From CBFDBF01 sp050291465 (lineage in GTDB: Bacteria > Pseudomonadota > Gammaproteobacteria > Chromatiales > Chromatiaceae): DNA of 64,000 bases. The notes under the pieces were generated by a model. That model was given only the letters and a program-made list of their open reading frames with translations. It was not told where the DNA came from and did no database searches. Shown here one piece after another: positions 23,744-32,248 of the stretch. Within the stretch, counting starts at the first letter, position 1; each line of letters begins with the position of its first letter. The stretch lies in assembly GCA_050291465.1 (NCBI GenBank), contig JBNKJV010000005.1, forward strand, positions 1 to 64,000, given 5' to 3'. The position numbers and the translations under genes are program-made.

Positions 23744-24652
23744 ATGATATCCAGACACTTAGTAAGATGGTCAGCCCTCTGTCTATTGGGGGGATTGTGC
23801 AGCCCAGCCCAGGCCGGGCTGGTCCAACTCAGTAACTTCTCTGATTTTCCCGCCTACCCCTATAACACCACCGCTTATTCTGCCTCGGTTCCAGGCCCGG
23901 ATTTGTTTATGGGTTGCGGCCCCACCACTGGAGCCATGATTCTCAGTTACTTCGACCACCAAGGCGCAACAAACCTGATGATGCCGCCGACGCCGACGGG
24001 TGTTAATGAGGGTGTGGCCACGGCAGTGGCACTTCGTGGTGCTGCGTATATGCAGACTGGAACGGCATTCGGTGCGCCTGACGGCTTTGGAAGTGTCTAT
24101 AGAATCAAACCCGGCCTGGAGGACTATGCCGCCGATCGAGGCCATAAAGTTGAAGTGATGGTTCATGCCTGGGCCGGCTATGATCCAACCAATGATCCTC
24201 TCCCCGACCCCGATGGATCAGACTGGCTTAATGCCTATGGCGCCTACGGCGATGCCTGGCTTAACGATGGAACATTCTGGACCTTTGACGGTACCAACTG
24301 GGGGATTGATGACACCGCTTTTTATAATTTCACAAGTGCCAAACTGCTTGCCGGAATCCCCATATTTCTCACCATAGACCAGGATGCGACTGAAGGCGGC
24401 GATCACTGGGTGGCAATGGTGGCGGTGGACGATGTCACCAACCAGTATGGCTACTATGATACCTATCACACCGGCCTGCAATGGGCGGATATCAACTATG
24501 TTGATGAAACGATAGGCGGAGGGGATCAGGCTATCAGTTTCCTTCGTACCGTAGAGTATGTACCTGTGCCCGAACCTGCAACGCTAATCCTGATGGGGGT
24601 CGGCCTGGCCGGTATCGGTTTTGCTCGTAAGAAGAAACCGAATCAAAAGTGA
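23744..24652 (+). CDS. PEP-CTERM protein with C39/papain-like domain
   Basis: Surface-directed protein of 302 aa. ATG 23744 follows AAGGAG by 7 nt and gives the signal peptide (residues 1-24, SPAQAG); the frame is open from 23714. The middle is a cysteine-peptidase-like fold: MGCGPTTGAMILSYFD with Cys58 as likely nucleophile, and GGDHWVAMVAVDD supplying the histidine. The C-terminus is a PEP-CTERM anchor: VPEPATLILMGVGLAGIGFARKKK, i.e. PEP motif, membrane helix and basic tail, which exosortase recognises. A paralogue is at 28219-28995. A true peptidase activity is likely but untested. It is driven by the sigma-54 promoter at 23611. Confidence 0.88.
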   Translation: MISRHLVRWSALCLLGGLCSPAQAGLVQLSNFSDFPAYPYNTTAYSASVPGPDLFMGCGPTTGAMILSYFDHQGATNLMMPPTPTGVNEGVATAVALRGAAYMQTGTAFGAPDGFGSVYRIKPGLEDYAADRGHKVEVMVHAWAGYDPTNDPLPDPDGSDWLNAYGAYGDAWLNDGTFWTFDGTNWGIDDTAFYNFTSAKLLAGIPIFLTIDQDATEGGDHWVAMVAVDDVTNQYGYYDTYHTGLQWADINYVDETIGGGDQAISFLRTVEYVPVPEPATLILMGVGLAGIGFARKKKPNQK

Positions 24653-24783
24653 AATGGTATCTGCGCGGAATCACGCGGATATCATCCAATTGAGGTAAAA
24701 AGTCACTACGCTAAAGCCGCGCTGCTTCTGGCATCCGGTTACGCGATGCGTTAGGGATGAATACGACGAGAGGGAGTTAGACC

Positions 24784-26178
24784 ATGAAAACTAATAAAAA
24801 CAGACTACTATCGTTATTCGCGGGAATCTTTATTATTTCCAGCAGCGCTATGGCTGTTCCTATGACTACCTTTCAGGGAACAGCCAACGGTGTTTTTTCC
24901 AATCCATCTGGTGGTGTCACTACTGGAGTTGGGACCAACTTTTTTACTTGGGGGGTAGGCTCTCCCGATGTAAGCAGCCTCAGGTTCACCGGTAAGAACT
25001 TTAGTGTTACCACACCTACGGGATATATTCTTGGTAGTTCCGCTCAGAGTAACCGGCCAGTATTTTCTCTTGGTACGCTCGACTATCATAATGGCACTAT
25101 ACAAGGTGGGACAGGTGCCACTAGTGTTCGGCTAGACACGACTGTGCAACTTTCAGCGCCTGTGCAGGCGGGTCCTACAGCCATTCCAGCTCAGTTAAAT
25201 CTCATTAACTCTCCGAATACCAATGATCCAGTGGCCAGCGCTGACTCCGTATTTTTGCCTGGGTCCCTGACGCCGGTGACGCTTACAACAGCAGGGGGAG
25301 CGCCAATTACGGTAGAACCATCCGGGTTCGGAAATGCTACTTCTGGTGGTTTTACTCAAGTTAGTCAGTTCTTCGTTTTTGAGGGGGCATCGGCGTCAGC
25401 CGACCTTTTTGCTCAGATTGCATCACCTTGCGAACCAATTGTTCGTAATGCGGTGACTACTTCTGTTGCAAATGTCACGGGGATGCAAGCGTCGTTCACA
25501 CCTAACTTTAACCTATCAATTAGCGATGCTGCTAGTTTGTGCGGCTATGACCACTTCAACTGGTATCAAGTTGTAACCAATGATCCTTATCCACCGGATG
25601 CTAAAAGTAATCCAGGTGTTCCATTAATTGTACCTTATGTTGATCCGCCCATTGGAGGATATTCCTACCAAACAGGAAACGATTCTCTGCCTTTTTATTG
25701 GGCAGAAGGTGGATTAGCCCCGCAAAGTCTCCAACTCAGTACATACACGACAAGCACATCGCTTTCATTTATCGACTATCCGGCTGAATCAAGGTTACAA
25801 CCGGGGGAGTTTATCGGATTCACTACAACTCTTGCAGGTGTCTTACCTGACAACAGCTGGGATGCGCTATTTTCTTGGAACTGGATAACTGACTTCAACG
25901 GAACTGTAGGAGGTGTGAGTATTCGGGACAATCCAATACCACCTGATCTTGGAAGTGGCACTGGGGGTGTTACTATTTTGGATACAGATTTGAGCGCCGG
26001 TGATATTCCACAAAACGTGAGAGATTTGATGGAAAGAGATGGCGCCCGAAATGTTGAGCCGTACTCTGTACCTGAGCCTTCAAGTTTTGTCCTATTGCTT
26101 TGTGGGCTTCTTATATTAGCCGTGGCTAAAATATATTTCCGTGTTGAAACGAACACAGATTTTAAATCATGCGCTTAG
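24784..26178 (+). CDS. PEP-CTERM protein of unknown function
   Basis: Exported protein of 464 aa. Signal peptide at residues 1-24 (SSSAMA). The long mature part is beta-rich and full of Ser, Thr, Gly, Asn and Pro, with a CEPIVRNAV and a LCGYDHFNW segment giving one possible disulfide. I recognise no catalytic domain. The C-terminus has the PEP-CTERM signal SVPEPSSFVLLLCGLLILAVAKIYF, followed by a longer and less basic tail (RVETNTDFKSCA) than usual. The coding DNA is clearly AT-richer than its neighbours. Its stop overlaps the start of the next gene by 10 nt. No copy of the 20-nt/sigma-54 promoter lies upstream. Confidence 0.82.
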   Translation: MKTNKNRLLSLFAGIFIISSSAMAVPMTTFQGTANGVFSNPSGGVTTGVGTNFFTWGVGSPDVSSLRFTGKNFSVTTPTGYILGSSAQSNRPVFSLGTLDYHNGTIQGGTGATSVRLDTTVQLSAPVQAGPTAIPAQLNLINSPNTNDPVASADSVFLPGSLTPVTLTTAGGAPITVEPSGFGNATSGGFTQVSQFFVFEGASASADLFAQIASPCEPIVRNAVTTSVANVTGMQASFTPNFNLSISDAASLCGYDHFNWYQVVTNDPYPPDAKSNPGVPLIVPYVDPPIGGYSYQTGNDSLPFYWAEGGLAPQSLQLSTYTTSTSLSFIDYPAESRLQPGEFIGFTTTLAGVLPDNSWDALFSWNWITDFNGTVGGVSIRDNPIPPDLGSGTGGVTILDTDLSAGDIPQNVRDLMERDGARNVEPYSVPEPSSFVLLLCGLLILAVAKIYFRVETNTDFKSCA

Positions 26179-26780
26179 GAAATCTAGGCAAATCCGCAGC
26201 CATAGCCGTCTCGTCGATGGCTATGGCTGTTCCCGCAATTGTTAGTGGAGCCTCGCAGAACGGTGAGTTTTCGCTAAAAGGATTAGGTTATAACAGCTGC
26301 GAAGAATTCACTAACGCTCGCGATTTGCGTTCAAACGACTATTACCGGTTCATTGGGTGGCTTGAAGGTTATCTATCTGCTTATAACCGGTTTACTCCAG
26401 ATACTATTAATATTGCTCCATGGCAAAGTACCGAATTGCTCGCAGACTTTCTTGAAATACATTGCAGGGAATATCCTAAAACACCTTTTTCTGTTGCTGT
26501 AGACAGAATGATAGCTGAGTTAGTGCCGAGCCGTCTTCACAAATCAAGTGACTCTCTCACGGTAGAGAGTTCGGGGCACAAGATACTAATCTACCGGGAC
26601 ATTCTCAAGGCTATGCAAAACGCATTGAAAGAACGTGGGTTCTACGACGGAGAAATTGATGGCTTATACGATGAGCGAACAAAGAACGCCATAAAGAATT
26701 ACCAAGAATCCGCTAAAATAAAAAAGACAGGAATGCCCGATCAAGCCACACTTTATTATTTACTCTTGAAAAAGCAATAG
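26169..26780 (+). CDS. Exported peptidoglycan-binding-domain protein
   Basis: Exported protein of 203 aa with a signal peptide ending near residue 28. The first half has paired Cys (SCEEF and IHCREYP) and a GWLEGYLSAYNRFTPDT helix, resembling small Rap1a/HdeA-like immunity-type helical domains. The second half is a PG_binding_1 motif: DILKAMQNALKERGFYDGEIDGLYDERTKNAIKNYQ. It should act in the periplasm and bind the cell wall. The start overlaps the PEP-CTERM gene by 10 nt, so the two are translationally coupled. AT-rich like its neighbours. Confidence 0.8.
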   Translation: MRLGNLGKSAAIAVSSMAMAVPAIVSGASQNGEFSLKGLGYNSCEEFTNARDLRSNDYYRFIGWLEGYLSAYNRFTPDTINIAPWQSTELLADFLEIHCREYPKTPFSVAVDRMIAELVPSRLHKSSDSLTVESSGHKILIYRDILKAMQNALKERGFYDGEIDGLYDERTKNAIKNYQESAKIKKTGMPDQATLYYLLLKKQ

Positions 26781-26810
26781 TCCATAACTGCTTTGAATAG
26801 GATATATAGA

Positions 26811-27290
26811 ATGAAGTATGACGCATTGATTATCCTGGTTATCGTGATATTCAATATCAGTTCTGCTATGGCGGAGGCTCGATTCTCCGTTAATGTTCAG
26901 CTTTATGGTAAAACAATATCCCTTTCAGATCTTTCTTTGATCACTCATGGTGGTAGCCGCGGCTATTATTTCACTATAAGAGCATCTGTGACCAACAGAG
27001 CTGAAGAAAATGCTGTAGTCATGGTTGATGATGATTGTACATATGCATCATGGAGAATAACTGGAAATCCATTTGAAATGCTGGTGGGAAGTTGCAGGAA
27101 TAATGTGTATGAGCAAATATCACTAGCCCCTGGCGAGAGCTATGATTCAATACTAAAGGTATGGTTTCCAGACGATACTGATGTAGATGAAATGAGCTTT
27201 AAAGTGGGGTTTATAGAGATTGTAGATTACAAGATAGTTTCAGGTCCTTATTGGAGCGATACTATTTCAGTAGAAATTGAAAATAAGTAA
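26811..27290 (+). CDS. Exported protein of unknown function
   Basis: Protein of 159 aa from ATG 26811; the frame is open from TTG 26793 but the ATG follows AGGATATATAGA and starts a good signal peptide (SSAMAEA). The mature part is a beta-rich domain with a C-x(24)-C pair (DDCTYASW and GSCRNN) and an acidic C-terminal half. It looks like an immunoglobulin-like chaperone or binding domain, but I cannot name it. It is the third gene of the AT-rich group and is likely cotranscribed with the other two. Confidence 0.7.
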   Translation: MKYDALIILVIVIFNISSAMAEARFSVNVQLYGKTISLSDLSLITHGGSRGYYFTIRASVTNRAEENAVVMVDDDCTYASWRITGNPFEMLVGSCRNNVYEQISLAPGESYDSILKVWFPDDTDVDEMSFKVGFIEIVDYKIVSGPYWSDTISVEIENK

Positions 27291-27469
27291 TGTCCAAACA
27301 AGCGCATATACACGGATTGAACCTACCCGGAAATAGTTGACACCTCGTTTTGACGATGGATAACGGGGTGGAGAATGAAGAAGGGAAAATACACATTTTA
27401 TTATTATCAGTTCTAACACACTGCGTTAAGTGTAGCGAATCACCCGGATATAGAAATGTAACCACCCCG
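27291..27469. other. Spacer before the DUF2007 remnant
   Basis: AT-rich spacer with no frame worth calling. A GAAATAGTTGACACC segment near 27330 is the only promoter-like string (TTGACA). Confidence 0.35.
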
Positions 27470-27615
27470 GCGAGGCGCGTCTCTTTGCTGGGATGTTGGG
27501 TGCGCGTGGTATCGAGGCGGTTGTAGGTTGATGCTATCTGCAGGTTGGTGTCGGGGATCTTGCAGGGATGGGATACCGCAAATTATCTTTTGCACATTTG
27601 AAATGGCGGTGGTTC
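27470..27615 (+). pseudogene. Decayed copy of the DUF2007 gene
   Basis: This stretch aligns base by base with 29182-29325 of the intact DUF2007 gene (for example GCGTGGTATCGAGGCGGTTG against GCGTGGCATCGAGGCGGTGG, and GTCGGGGATCTTGC in both). Frame-shifting differences and lost codons break the frame, and neither the start nor the C-terminal membrane segment remains. It is a partial duplicate that has lost function. It lies about 1.7 kb upstream of the intact gene, with the 27666 and 28219 genes between. Confidence 0.75.
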
Positions 27616-27665
27616 ATGTGGTTAAGTAGGAATTGCATGATTTCAATAATCACATGGGATAAGCA

Positions 27666-28052
27666 ATGTCGAATATGCCGAGAAAGATTCTGGATAACTG
27701 GATGTATGCGGTAAACGGGGGCGATATAGAAAGCGTTCTGGGCCTCTATAGCAAAAGCGCGATATTGATCCCGACCTTCTCAAACAGGATACTGAACGAT
27801 CCGCAGAAGATCCGAGACTATTTTGAAAGACTGGGGAGTTATCAGGAACTGAGTATCGCGCTGCATGAAAAAACATTGGCGGTCCAGTCAATGGATGACC
27901 TCCGATTTACGCTGTGCGGCATTTATTGCTGGCGCTTTATCCTCGAGGAGGAGCTGCTCAGCTTTGAGGCGCGATTCAGCTATTTTATCGATACTTCGTC
28001 GGCGGCGCCGATTATTCATCACCACTCCTCGCAGATACCCCGCATGCTCTAG
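27666..28052 (+). CDS. SnoaL/CaMKII-association-like domain protein
   Basis: Cytoplasmic protein of 128 aa of the NTF2-like fold: helix LDNWMYAVNGGDIESVLGLYSKSAILIPTFS, then DPQKIRDYFERLG and beta-strands ending RFSYFID and IIHHHSSQIP. The last motif, IxHHHSS, is typical of the CaMKII-association/DUF4440 subgroup. Such proteins bind small hydrophobic ligands or form oligomerisation modules; the specific role is unknown. ATG follows GGGATAAGCA. The next gene is 166 nt downstream. Confidence 0.82.
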   Translation: MSNMPRKILDNWMYAVNGGDIESVLGLYSKSAILIPTFSNRILNDPQKIRDYFERLGSYQELSIALHEKTLAVQSMDDLRFTLCGIYCWRFILEEELLSFEARFSYFIDTSSAAPIIHHHSSQIPRML

Positions 28053-28218
28053 AGACAGCCTGATCCGGACGGCTAGAAACCGCGGTGCCGGTCAAGCCCG
28101 GCTTCTGATAAAAGCGATTGGACGGGAAGTTCAATTATGGAACTGGGTCAAAGATTTATTATTTCCGTTAATGGAGAATTCTGGCCGGAAGTCACACTCG
28201 CAAAAGGAGTCGCCGGAA

Positions 28219-28995
28219 ATGAACAAAGCCAGATGGGTATCGCCTGTAGTCCTCTTGATGTTCGCTTTTTTATCGAACGCGAAGGCGACGGTTATCACGA
28301 TTCAGGATGTACCCGCGTATGAGTGGTATCATGGCTGTGGACCCACGGCGGCCGGTTCGATTATCGGTTACTACGATCTTAACGGCTACGACTCCCTGTT
28401 TAACGTCAGCGGCTGGGACGATGTTCGACTGACGGCAAACGTCCAGGATGAGATATCCAGTCCGGAGCATAACTATGTGTATGATCCGGATCCGGATCTT
28501 AACGATCCCGCTCCCACGGATACCAGCATTGCGGATTTCTTTCATACCTCAGAAGGACTGGATTACGGTTGGAGCCTGTTGGCTTTCGCTGATAACGCGT
28601 TTACGGGTTATGCCGGCTACCGTGGCTATGGCGATTGGCTGGCCTGGAATGAAGAATACCTTACTGAATTCACCTGGGAAGACCTGGTTAATGAGATCCT
28701 GAATGACCGACCCATGATGTTCCTGGTGGATAGCAAGGGCGACGGTGAATCCGATCATTTCATACCGGTCATAGGTTTTAACGACGAAACCATGGAGTAT
28801 GGTTTTTACAGCACCTGGTCGGAGGACGAAACCATTCGCTGGGCGACGTTTCAGGGCATGGGGAACGCGTGGGGTGTGGGGTATGCGACATTCATACACG
28901 CCGGCGCCGCGGATATTCCGGAGCCGGGTACACTGGCCGTCATGTTTCTCGGACTGGCCGGTATCGGCTATGCACAAAGAAGGAAGTTTGTCTAG
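28219..28995 (+). CDS. PEP-CTERM protein with C39/papain-like domain, second copy
   Basis: Exported protein of 258 aa. ATG 28219 is 10 nt after AAGGAG and starts the signal peptide (residues 1-23, SNAKA). The frame is open from 27865, but the upstream part overlaps the SnoaL-like gene. The cysteine-peptidase-like core is EWYHGCGPTAAGSIIGYYD with Cys40, and SDHFIPVIGF with the histidine. The PEP-CTERM is IPEPGTLAVMFLGLAGIGYAQRRKFV. It is a paralogue of the 23744 protein. It does not have the sigma-54/20-nt element upstream, so the two are regulated differently. Likely anchored in or processed through the outer surface. Confidence 0.87.
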   Translation: MNKARWVSPVVLLMFAFLSNAKATVITIQDVPAYEWYHGCGPTAAGSIIGYYDLNGYDSLFNVSGWDDVRLTANVQDEISSPEHNYVYDPDPDLNDPAPTDTSIADFFHTSEGLDYGWSLLAFADNAFTGYAGYRGYGDWLAWNEEYLTEFTWEDLVNEILNDRPMMFLVDSKGDGESDHFIPVIGFNDETMEYGFYSTWSEDETIRWATFQGMGNAWGVGYATFIHAGAADIPEPGTLAVMFLGLAGIGYAQRRKFV

Positions 28996-29157
28996 CCGAC
29001 ATCCCGGTTGTTTTCTTCGTTCTGGGTTACCATCCCAATGCATGCCGGCACCTTCGGAATACAGTCCCAGGGTTCCGGATCTTCTTTGCGCGCTCTCTGC
29101 TATGGTTAAGAAATGTATCTGCTCTTCGGGAATTGCGAGGGAAAAGAGCGTTAAACC

Positions 29158-29478
29158 GTGATCATTATCTATAAAGCCGGGAACCTTAGCGAGGCGCACA
29201 TCGTTGCCGGGATGTTGAATTCGCGTGGCATCGAGGCGGTGGTAGGCGGCCACTATCTGCAGGGAGGCGTCGGGGATCTTGCGGTGATGGATTTCGCCGA
29301 TGTTAAAGTGGCGGATGAAGACGCGGAGGCGGCGCGGGAGATAGTCAGCGAGTATGAAGGGGCGAAACATCCAGCGGATAACCGCCTGGAAATAGGCGCT
29401 AGTGGATCCGTCGTCAGGCTGGTACTGTTTCTGGCCGCATTGCTGTTGATGGTCTGGCTTATTTCGGTTCTGCAATAG
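29158..29478 (+). CDS. DUF2007 membrane protein
   Basis: Protein of 106 aa that starts with GTG 29158. The soluble DUF2007 signal-transducer-like domain (VIIIYKAGNLSEAHIVAGMLNSRGIEAVV in outline) is followed by one C-terminal membrane helix (VRLVLFLAALLLMVWLISV). DUF2007 domains look like small ACT/PII-type regulators, with unknown ligand. The start is weak, without a clear SD. A broken copy of the same gene lies at 27470-27615. Confidence 0.88.
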   Translation: MIIIYKAGNLSEAHIVAGMLNSRGIEAVVGGHYLQGGVGDLAVMDFADVKVADEDAEAAREIVSEYEGAKHPADNRLEIGASGSVVRLVLFLAALLLMVWLISVLQ

Positions 29479-29681
29479 CGGTTGCGCGGCAGAGAAATAC
29501 AGATTCTTCTTCCTAATCCGGAAAGCGGTTTTCCCAAGCTCCGGGGAGTGCGCACATATTCGTCGGTTTTTCGTGTCCCGAGACCCGGGAACGGGCCGCA
29601 GTTATGGGAATGCCTTCCGGTTTGCGCTATTCTGCAGCAGACTCATATTAAAAAAATAAGTACTACGCAGGAGAGATTGTC

Positions 29682-31265
29682 ATGTTGCGCGTTCTGCCTG
29701 TTGTATGTTCTGTACTGATTCTTGCTGTTTCGTCAGCCTCCGGCGCCGAACTCGCTCCCATCAATACCCAGCAAACGCCGGTTCTGCGCATATCCCCTCC
29801 GGGTTACTGCTGTGTGAATGGAACGATAACCTCCAGTGACGCGGAAAACTGTAGCGCTCGCAAAGGGCGCTATTCCACCGATAAGGCGGCGTTGCAGAGG
29901 ATCTGCCGACCGAGGCATTCCCTGGAAAAGAGCGTGGCGCCCGATACCGCTCCGGCGATCTCCCGGGAGCGGGGCTACTGTTGCAGCGACGGCCGGGTGC
30001 TGAGCAATACAAAGCGGGATTGTGATAGAAAAAAAGGCGTATTCTTTAACGACCGGAACCTTGCTTTGCAGTCCTGCCGGAGTAAGGAAACAGAGGCGAC
30101 AGCGGTGGGGCCGAGCACTTTGCGGATTCAGCCGCAGGAGGTGCAGGTGGCGCCCCAGGGCCCGCCGGCACCGCAACCCCACTATCCGCCCCATCATGGC
30201 GATCTGGAGGTGAGCTCTCCTCATCAGGGCGAGTTCTTCACTGCCGGCCAACAACATGACATCGTTTGGGATGTGCACGGCTACCTGACTACCGATTGTG
30301 CCCAGATATTTCTCTACCAGGGCGATAACCAGGTATACATAATCAACCAGCAGATCCTGGGTCGGGATACCCCGGGCCAGGCCGGTTTTTCCTGGAACGT
30401 GCCGTCAAATCTTGCCGGGAATTATACCGTCAAGGTGCGGACCTGCGACGGTGAGGCGGAGGACTTCAGCGAACCTTTCCGCATAAACAGCGCTAATCCC
30501 GATCTCAGTGTCAGCGGTCTTACCGTTTCTCCCGCCAATCCCAACACCGGCGATACGGTTCGTATTCAGGGGTGGGTAGTAAACATGGGTCTCACCGTGG
30601 TGGATAGTGCCCGGGTCACGCTGACGGTGCGGGATCCGGATAACGGTGAACATCAGTTTCAATCCAGTTTCAGTAACCTGCATTTCGGTAATCCCTACCA
30701 ATTTACCAAATTCTATAAGGTGAACAGGGCGGGTACTTACCAGAATATCGTGCGCGCGGATACGATCCTCGCTACGGCGGTGGAAAATCACCTGGATGAT
30801 AACCAGGCGACGATCAATGCGGATATCGACGGCCTTCCGGATCTGATCGCCTGTATGTGGGTAAATCTGGTGGTGAACGCGATGCATCAGGATACGGTGT
30901 GGGGAACCATAAAGAATATCGGGGACAAGCAGTCCATGCCGACAACGGCCAAGATATGGATAGAAGGAAAAGGGTCTAGCACCTTTACTGTTCCATTACT
31001 GGTGCCCGGGGACAGCCATCGGGTGGACCGGGACGTGACCTGGGGAGCGCAGGGCCCGAACAAGGATTTCTACCTGGAGGCGGATCCCGGCAATAATATT
31101 ACCGAGAGAAGGGAGGACAACAATAAACAAATGGGAACCATTGTTATCCAGGGTTCCCTCGCTACACCCCAGGATGCAAACACTCTTGTCACCAGCTGTT
31201 CCGGAACAGGGACGCATACGAACGTGGGAACTCATCCCTTTACCGTGGTCGAGCAGAATCCGTAG
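29682..31265 (+). CDS. Exported CARDB protein with twin Cys-rich motifs
   Basis: Exported protein of 527 aa with a Sec signal peptide (residues 1-22). Residues about 42-75 and 98-132 are two copies of a 35-residue module with four Cys: GYCC-x-NG/DG ... C ... KG ... C. A Pro-rich linker follows, then a KRE9-like domain (DLEVSSPHQGEFFTAGQQHDIVWDV), then two CARDB modules (NPDLSVSGLTVSPANPNTGDTV and GLPDLIACMWV). Order and sequence match the 19906 protein, with the Cys-rich modules added. The function is probably adhesion or matrix binding. ATG follows GGAGAGATTGTC. It starts a run of small exported genes. Confidence 0.82.
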   Translation: MLRVLPVVCSVLILAVSSASGAELAPINTQQTPVLRISPPGYCCVNGTITSSDAENCSARKGRYSTDKAALQRICRPRHSLEKSVAPDTAPAISRERGYCCSDGRVLSNTKRDCDRKKGVFFNDRNLALQSCRSKETEATAVGPSTLRIQPQEVQVAPQGPPAPQPHYPPHHGDLEVSSPHQGEFFTAGQQHDIVWDVHGYLTTDCAQIFLYQGDNQVYIINQQILGRDTPGQAGFSWNVPSNLAGNYTVKVRTCDGEAEDFSEPFRINSANPDLSVSGLTVSPANPNTGDTVRIQGWVVNMGLTVVDSARVTLTVRDPDNGEHQFQSSFSNLHFGNPYQFTKFYKVNRAGTYQNIVRADTILATAVENHLDDNQATINADIDGLPDLIACMWVNLVVNAMHQDTVWGTIKNIGDKQSMPTTAKIWIEGKGSSTFTVPLLVPGDSHRVDRDVTWGAQGPNKDFYLEADPGNNITERREDNNKQMGTIVIQGSLATPQDANTLVTSCSGTGTHTNVGTHPFTVVEQNP

Positions 31266-31279
31266 TTGCTCAAGACAAC

Positions 31280-31717
31280 ATGGATAGTACCTCTAAAAAT
31301 ATGAATCGGATTCTGGCGATAGTGTGTTTTCTTCTCTCTTTTTCCGCCGCGGCGGAAATGAGTTTTCTGGAGGAGATGCAGATAGGTAGATACATTCTTA
31401 TCGGTAAGGCCGTCGATTCTGACGTTACCTATCACGGGAAGGTGGAAATTTTCGCAAAGGACGGAAAACTGGCGGTAACCCGGGAGATTGACGGAACGTC
31501 GATTACCGGCAGCGCGGCCATGGAGCCGGCGCTGAATGGTGATGCCAAGGTGCTTCGTATCAGATTTTCCGAGAACGGCAGACAATATGAAGAGACCTGC
31601 CTGTTCGTTCCTGATCTGGATAACTATTCCAGAATAAGTTGCTATCTGTATGAGCCGGGTGTGTCTACCAGAACCCCGGGACTGGAGGCGCTGTTTTTTA
31701 ATCATGCCGGGGACTAG
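31280..31717 (+). CDS. Exported protein of unknown function
   Basis: Protein of 145 aa if ATG 31280 is used, or 138 aa from ATG 31301; neither start has a clear SD. The second start gives the neater signal peptide (MNRILAIVCFLLSFSAAAE). The mature part is a small beta-rich domain with TYHGKVEIFAKDGKLAVTREIDGTSITG, similar in pattern to lipocalin/DUF-type stress proteins. It begins 14 nt after the CARDB gene and probably shares its transcript. I cannot name the family. Confidence 0.65.
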   Translation: MDSTSKNMNRILAIVCFLLSFSAAAEMSFLEEMQIGRYILIGKAVDSDVTYHGKVEIFAKDGKLAVTREIDGTSITGSAAMEPALNGDAKVLRIRFSENGRQYEETCLFVPDLDNYSRISCYLYEPGVSTRTPGLEALFFNHAGD

Positions 31718-31903
31718 GGCGAAGCGGATGCTTTATCTGAATATGCTTAATCTCGGTAATAGACGGTAAGTAATAACTGATGAGGCAGGGATGATGGACG
31801 CTTTCAAGTCATGGGCCCAGGTTCGGGGCCGATCCTTTCTCTTTATTTTGACGTGTATGTACGCAAAGTGCAGGCTGGATATTTTTAATAATAAGGGGGA
31901 ATT

Positions 31904-32233
31904 ATGAAAAAGCTTATATTTCTTTTGATTGTTCTTGGGGGTGGCTATTTCGTGTATACGAAACTTCCGCAGAGCGCGGATTACTTGCATGGGACCTGGA
32001 AGGTGGTACAGGATCCGGATAATCCGAATTCAAAAGAGACGTTTCGGATGACAAAGGACGGCGAGTTTATTTTCTCCGATGGTTTTACTTGTCTATATGC
32101 CCACGTGGTGGCCGATGAAGTTACGGTAGCCTGTAAACTGGAAAACGGAGAGGTGCGGGAGATGGAATTTTCTCTGTCTGCCGATAAGAAAACGTTGACC
32201 AATCCTTCCGGTACCACCTATCGGCGAATGTAG
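31904..32233 (+). CDS. Membrane-anchored small protein of unknown function
   Basis: Protein of 109 aa; ATG follows AAGGGGGAATT. An N-terminal hydrophobic segment (residues 2-19) acts as anchor or signal. The rest is a beta-rich domain: LHGTWKVVQDPDNPNSKETFRMTKDGEFIF and a late SADKKTLTNPSGTTYRRM, reminiscent of lipocalin-like DUF domains that start with a GxW motif. No enzyme site was seen. Confidence 0.7.
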   Translation: MKKLIFLLIVLGGGYFVYTKLPQSADYLHGTWKVVQDPDNPNSKETFRMTKDGEFIFSDGFTCLYAHVVADEVTVACKLENGEVREMEFSLSADKKTLTNPSGTTYRRM

Positions 32234-32248
32234 CTTAGGAGAATCAGG

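Noticed and set aside
24729..24744. Sigma-54-like string TGGCATCCGGTTACGC before the 24784 gene
   Set aside because: The gap between GG and GC is two nt too long, and the 20-nt upstream element is absent.
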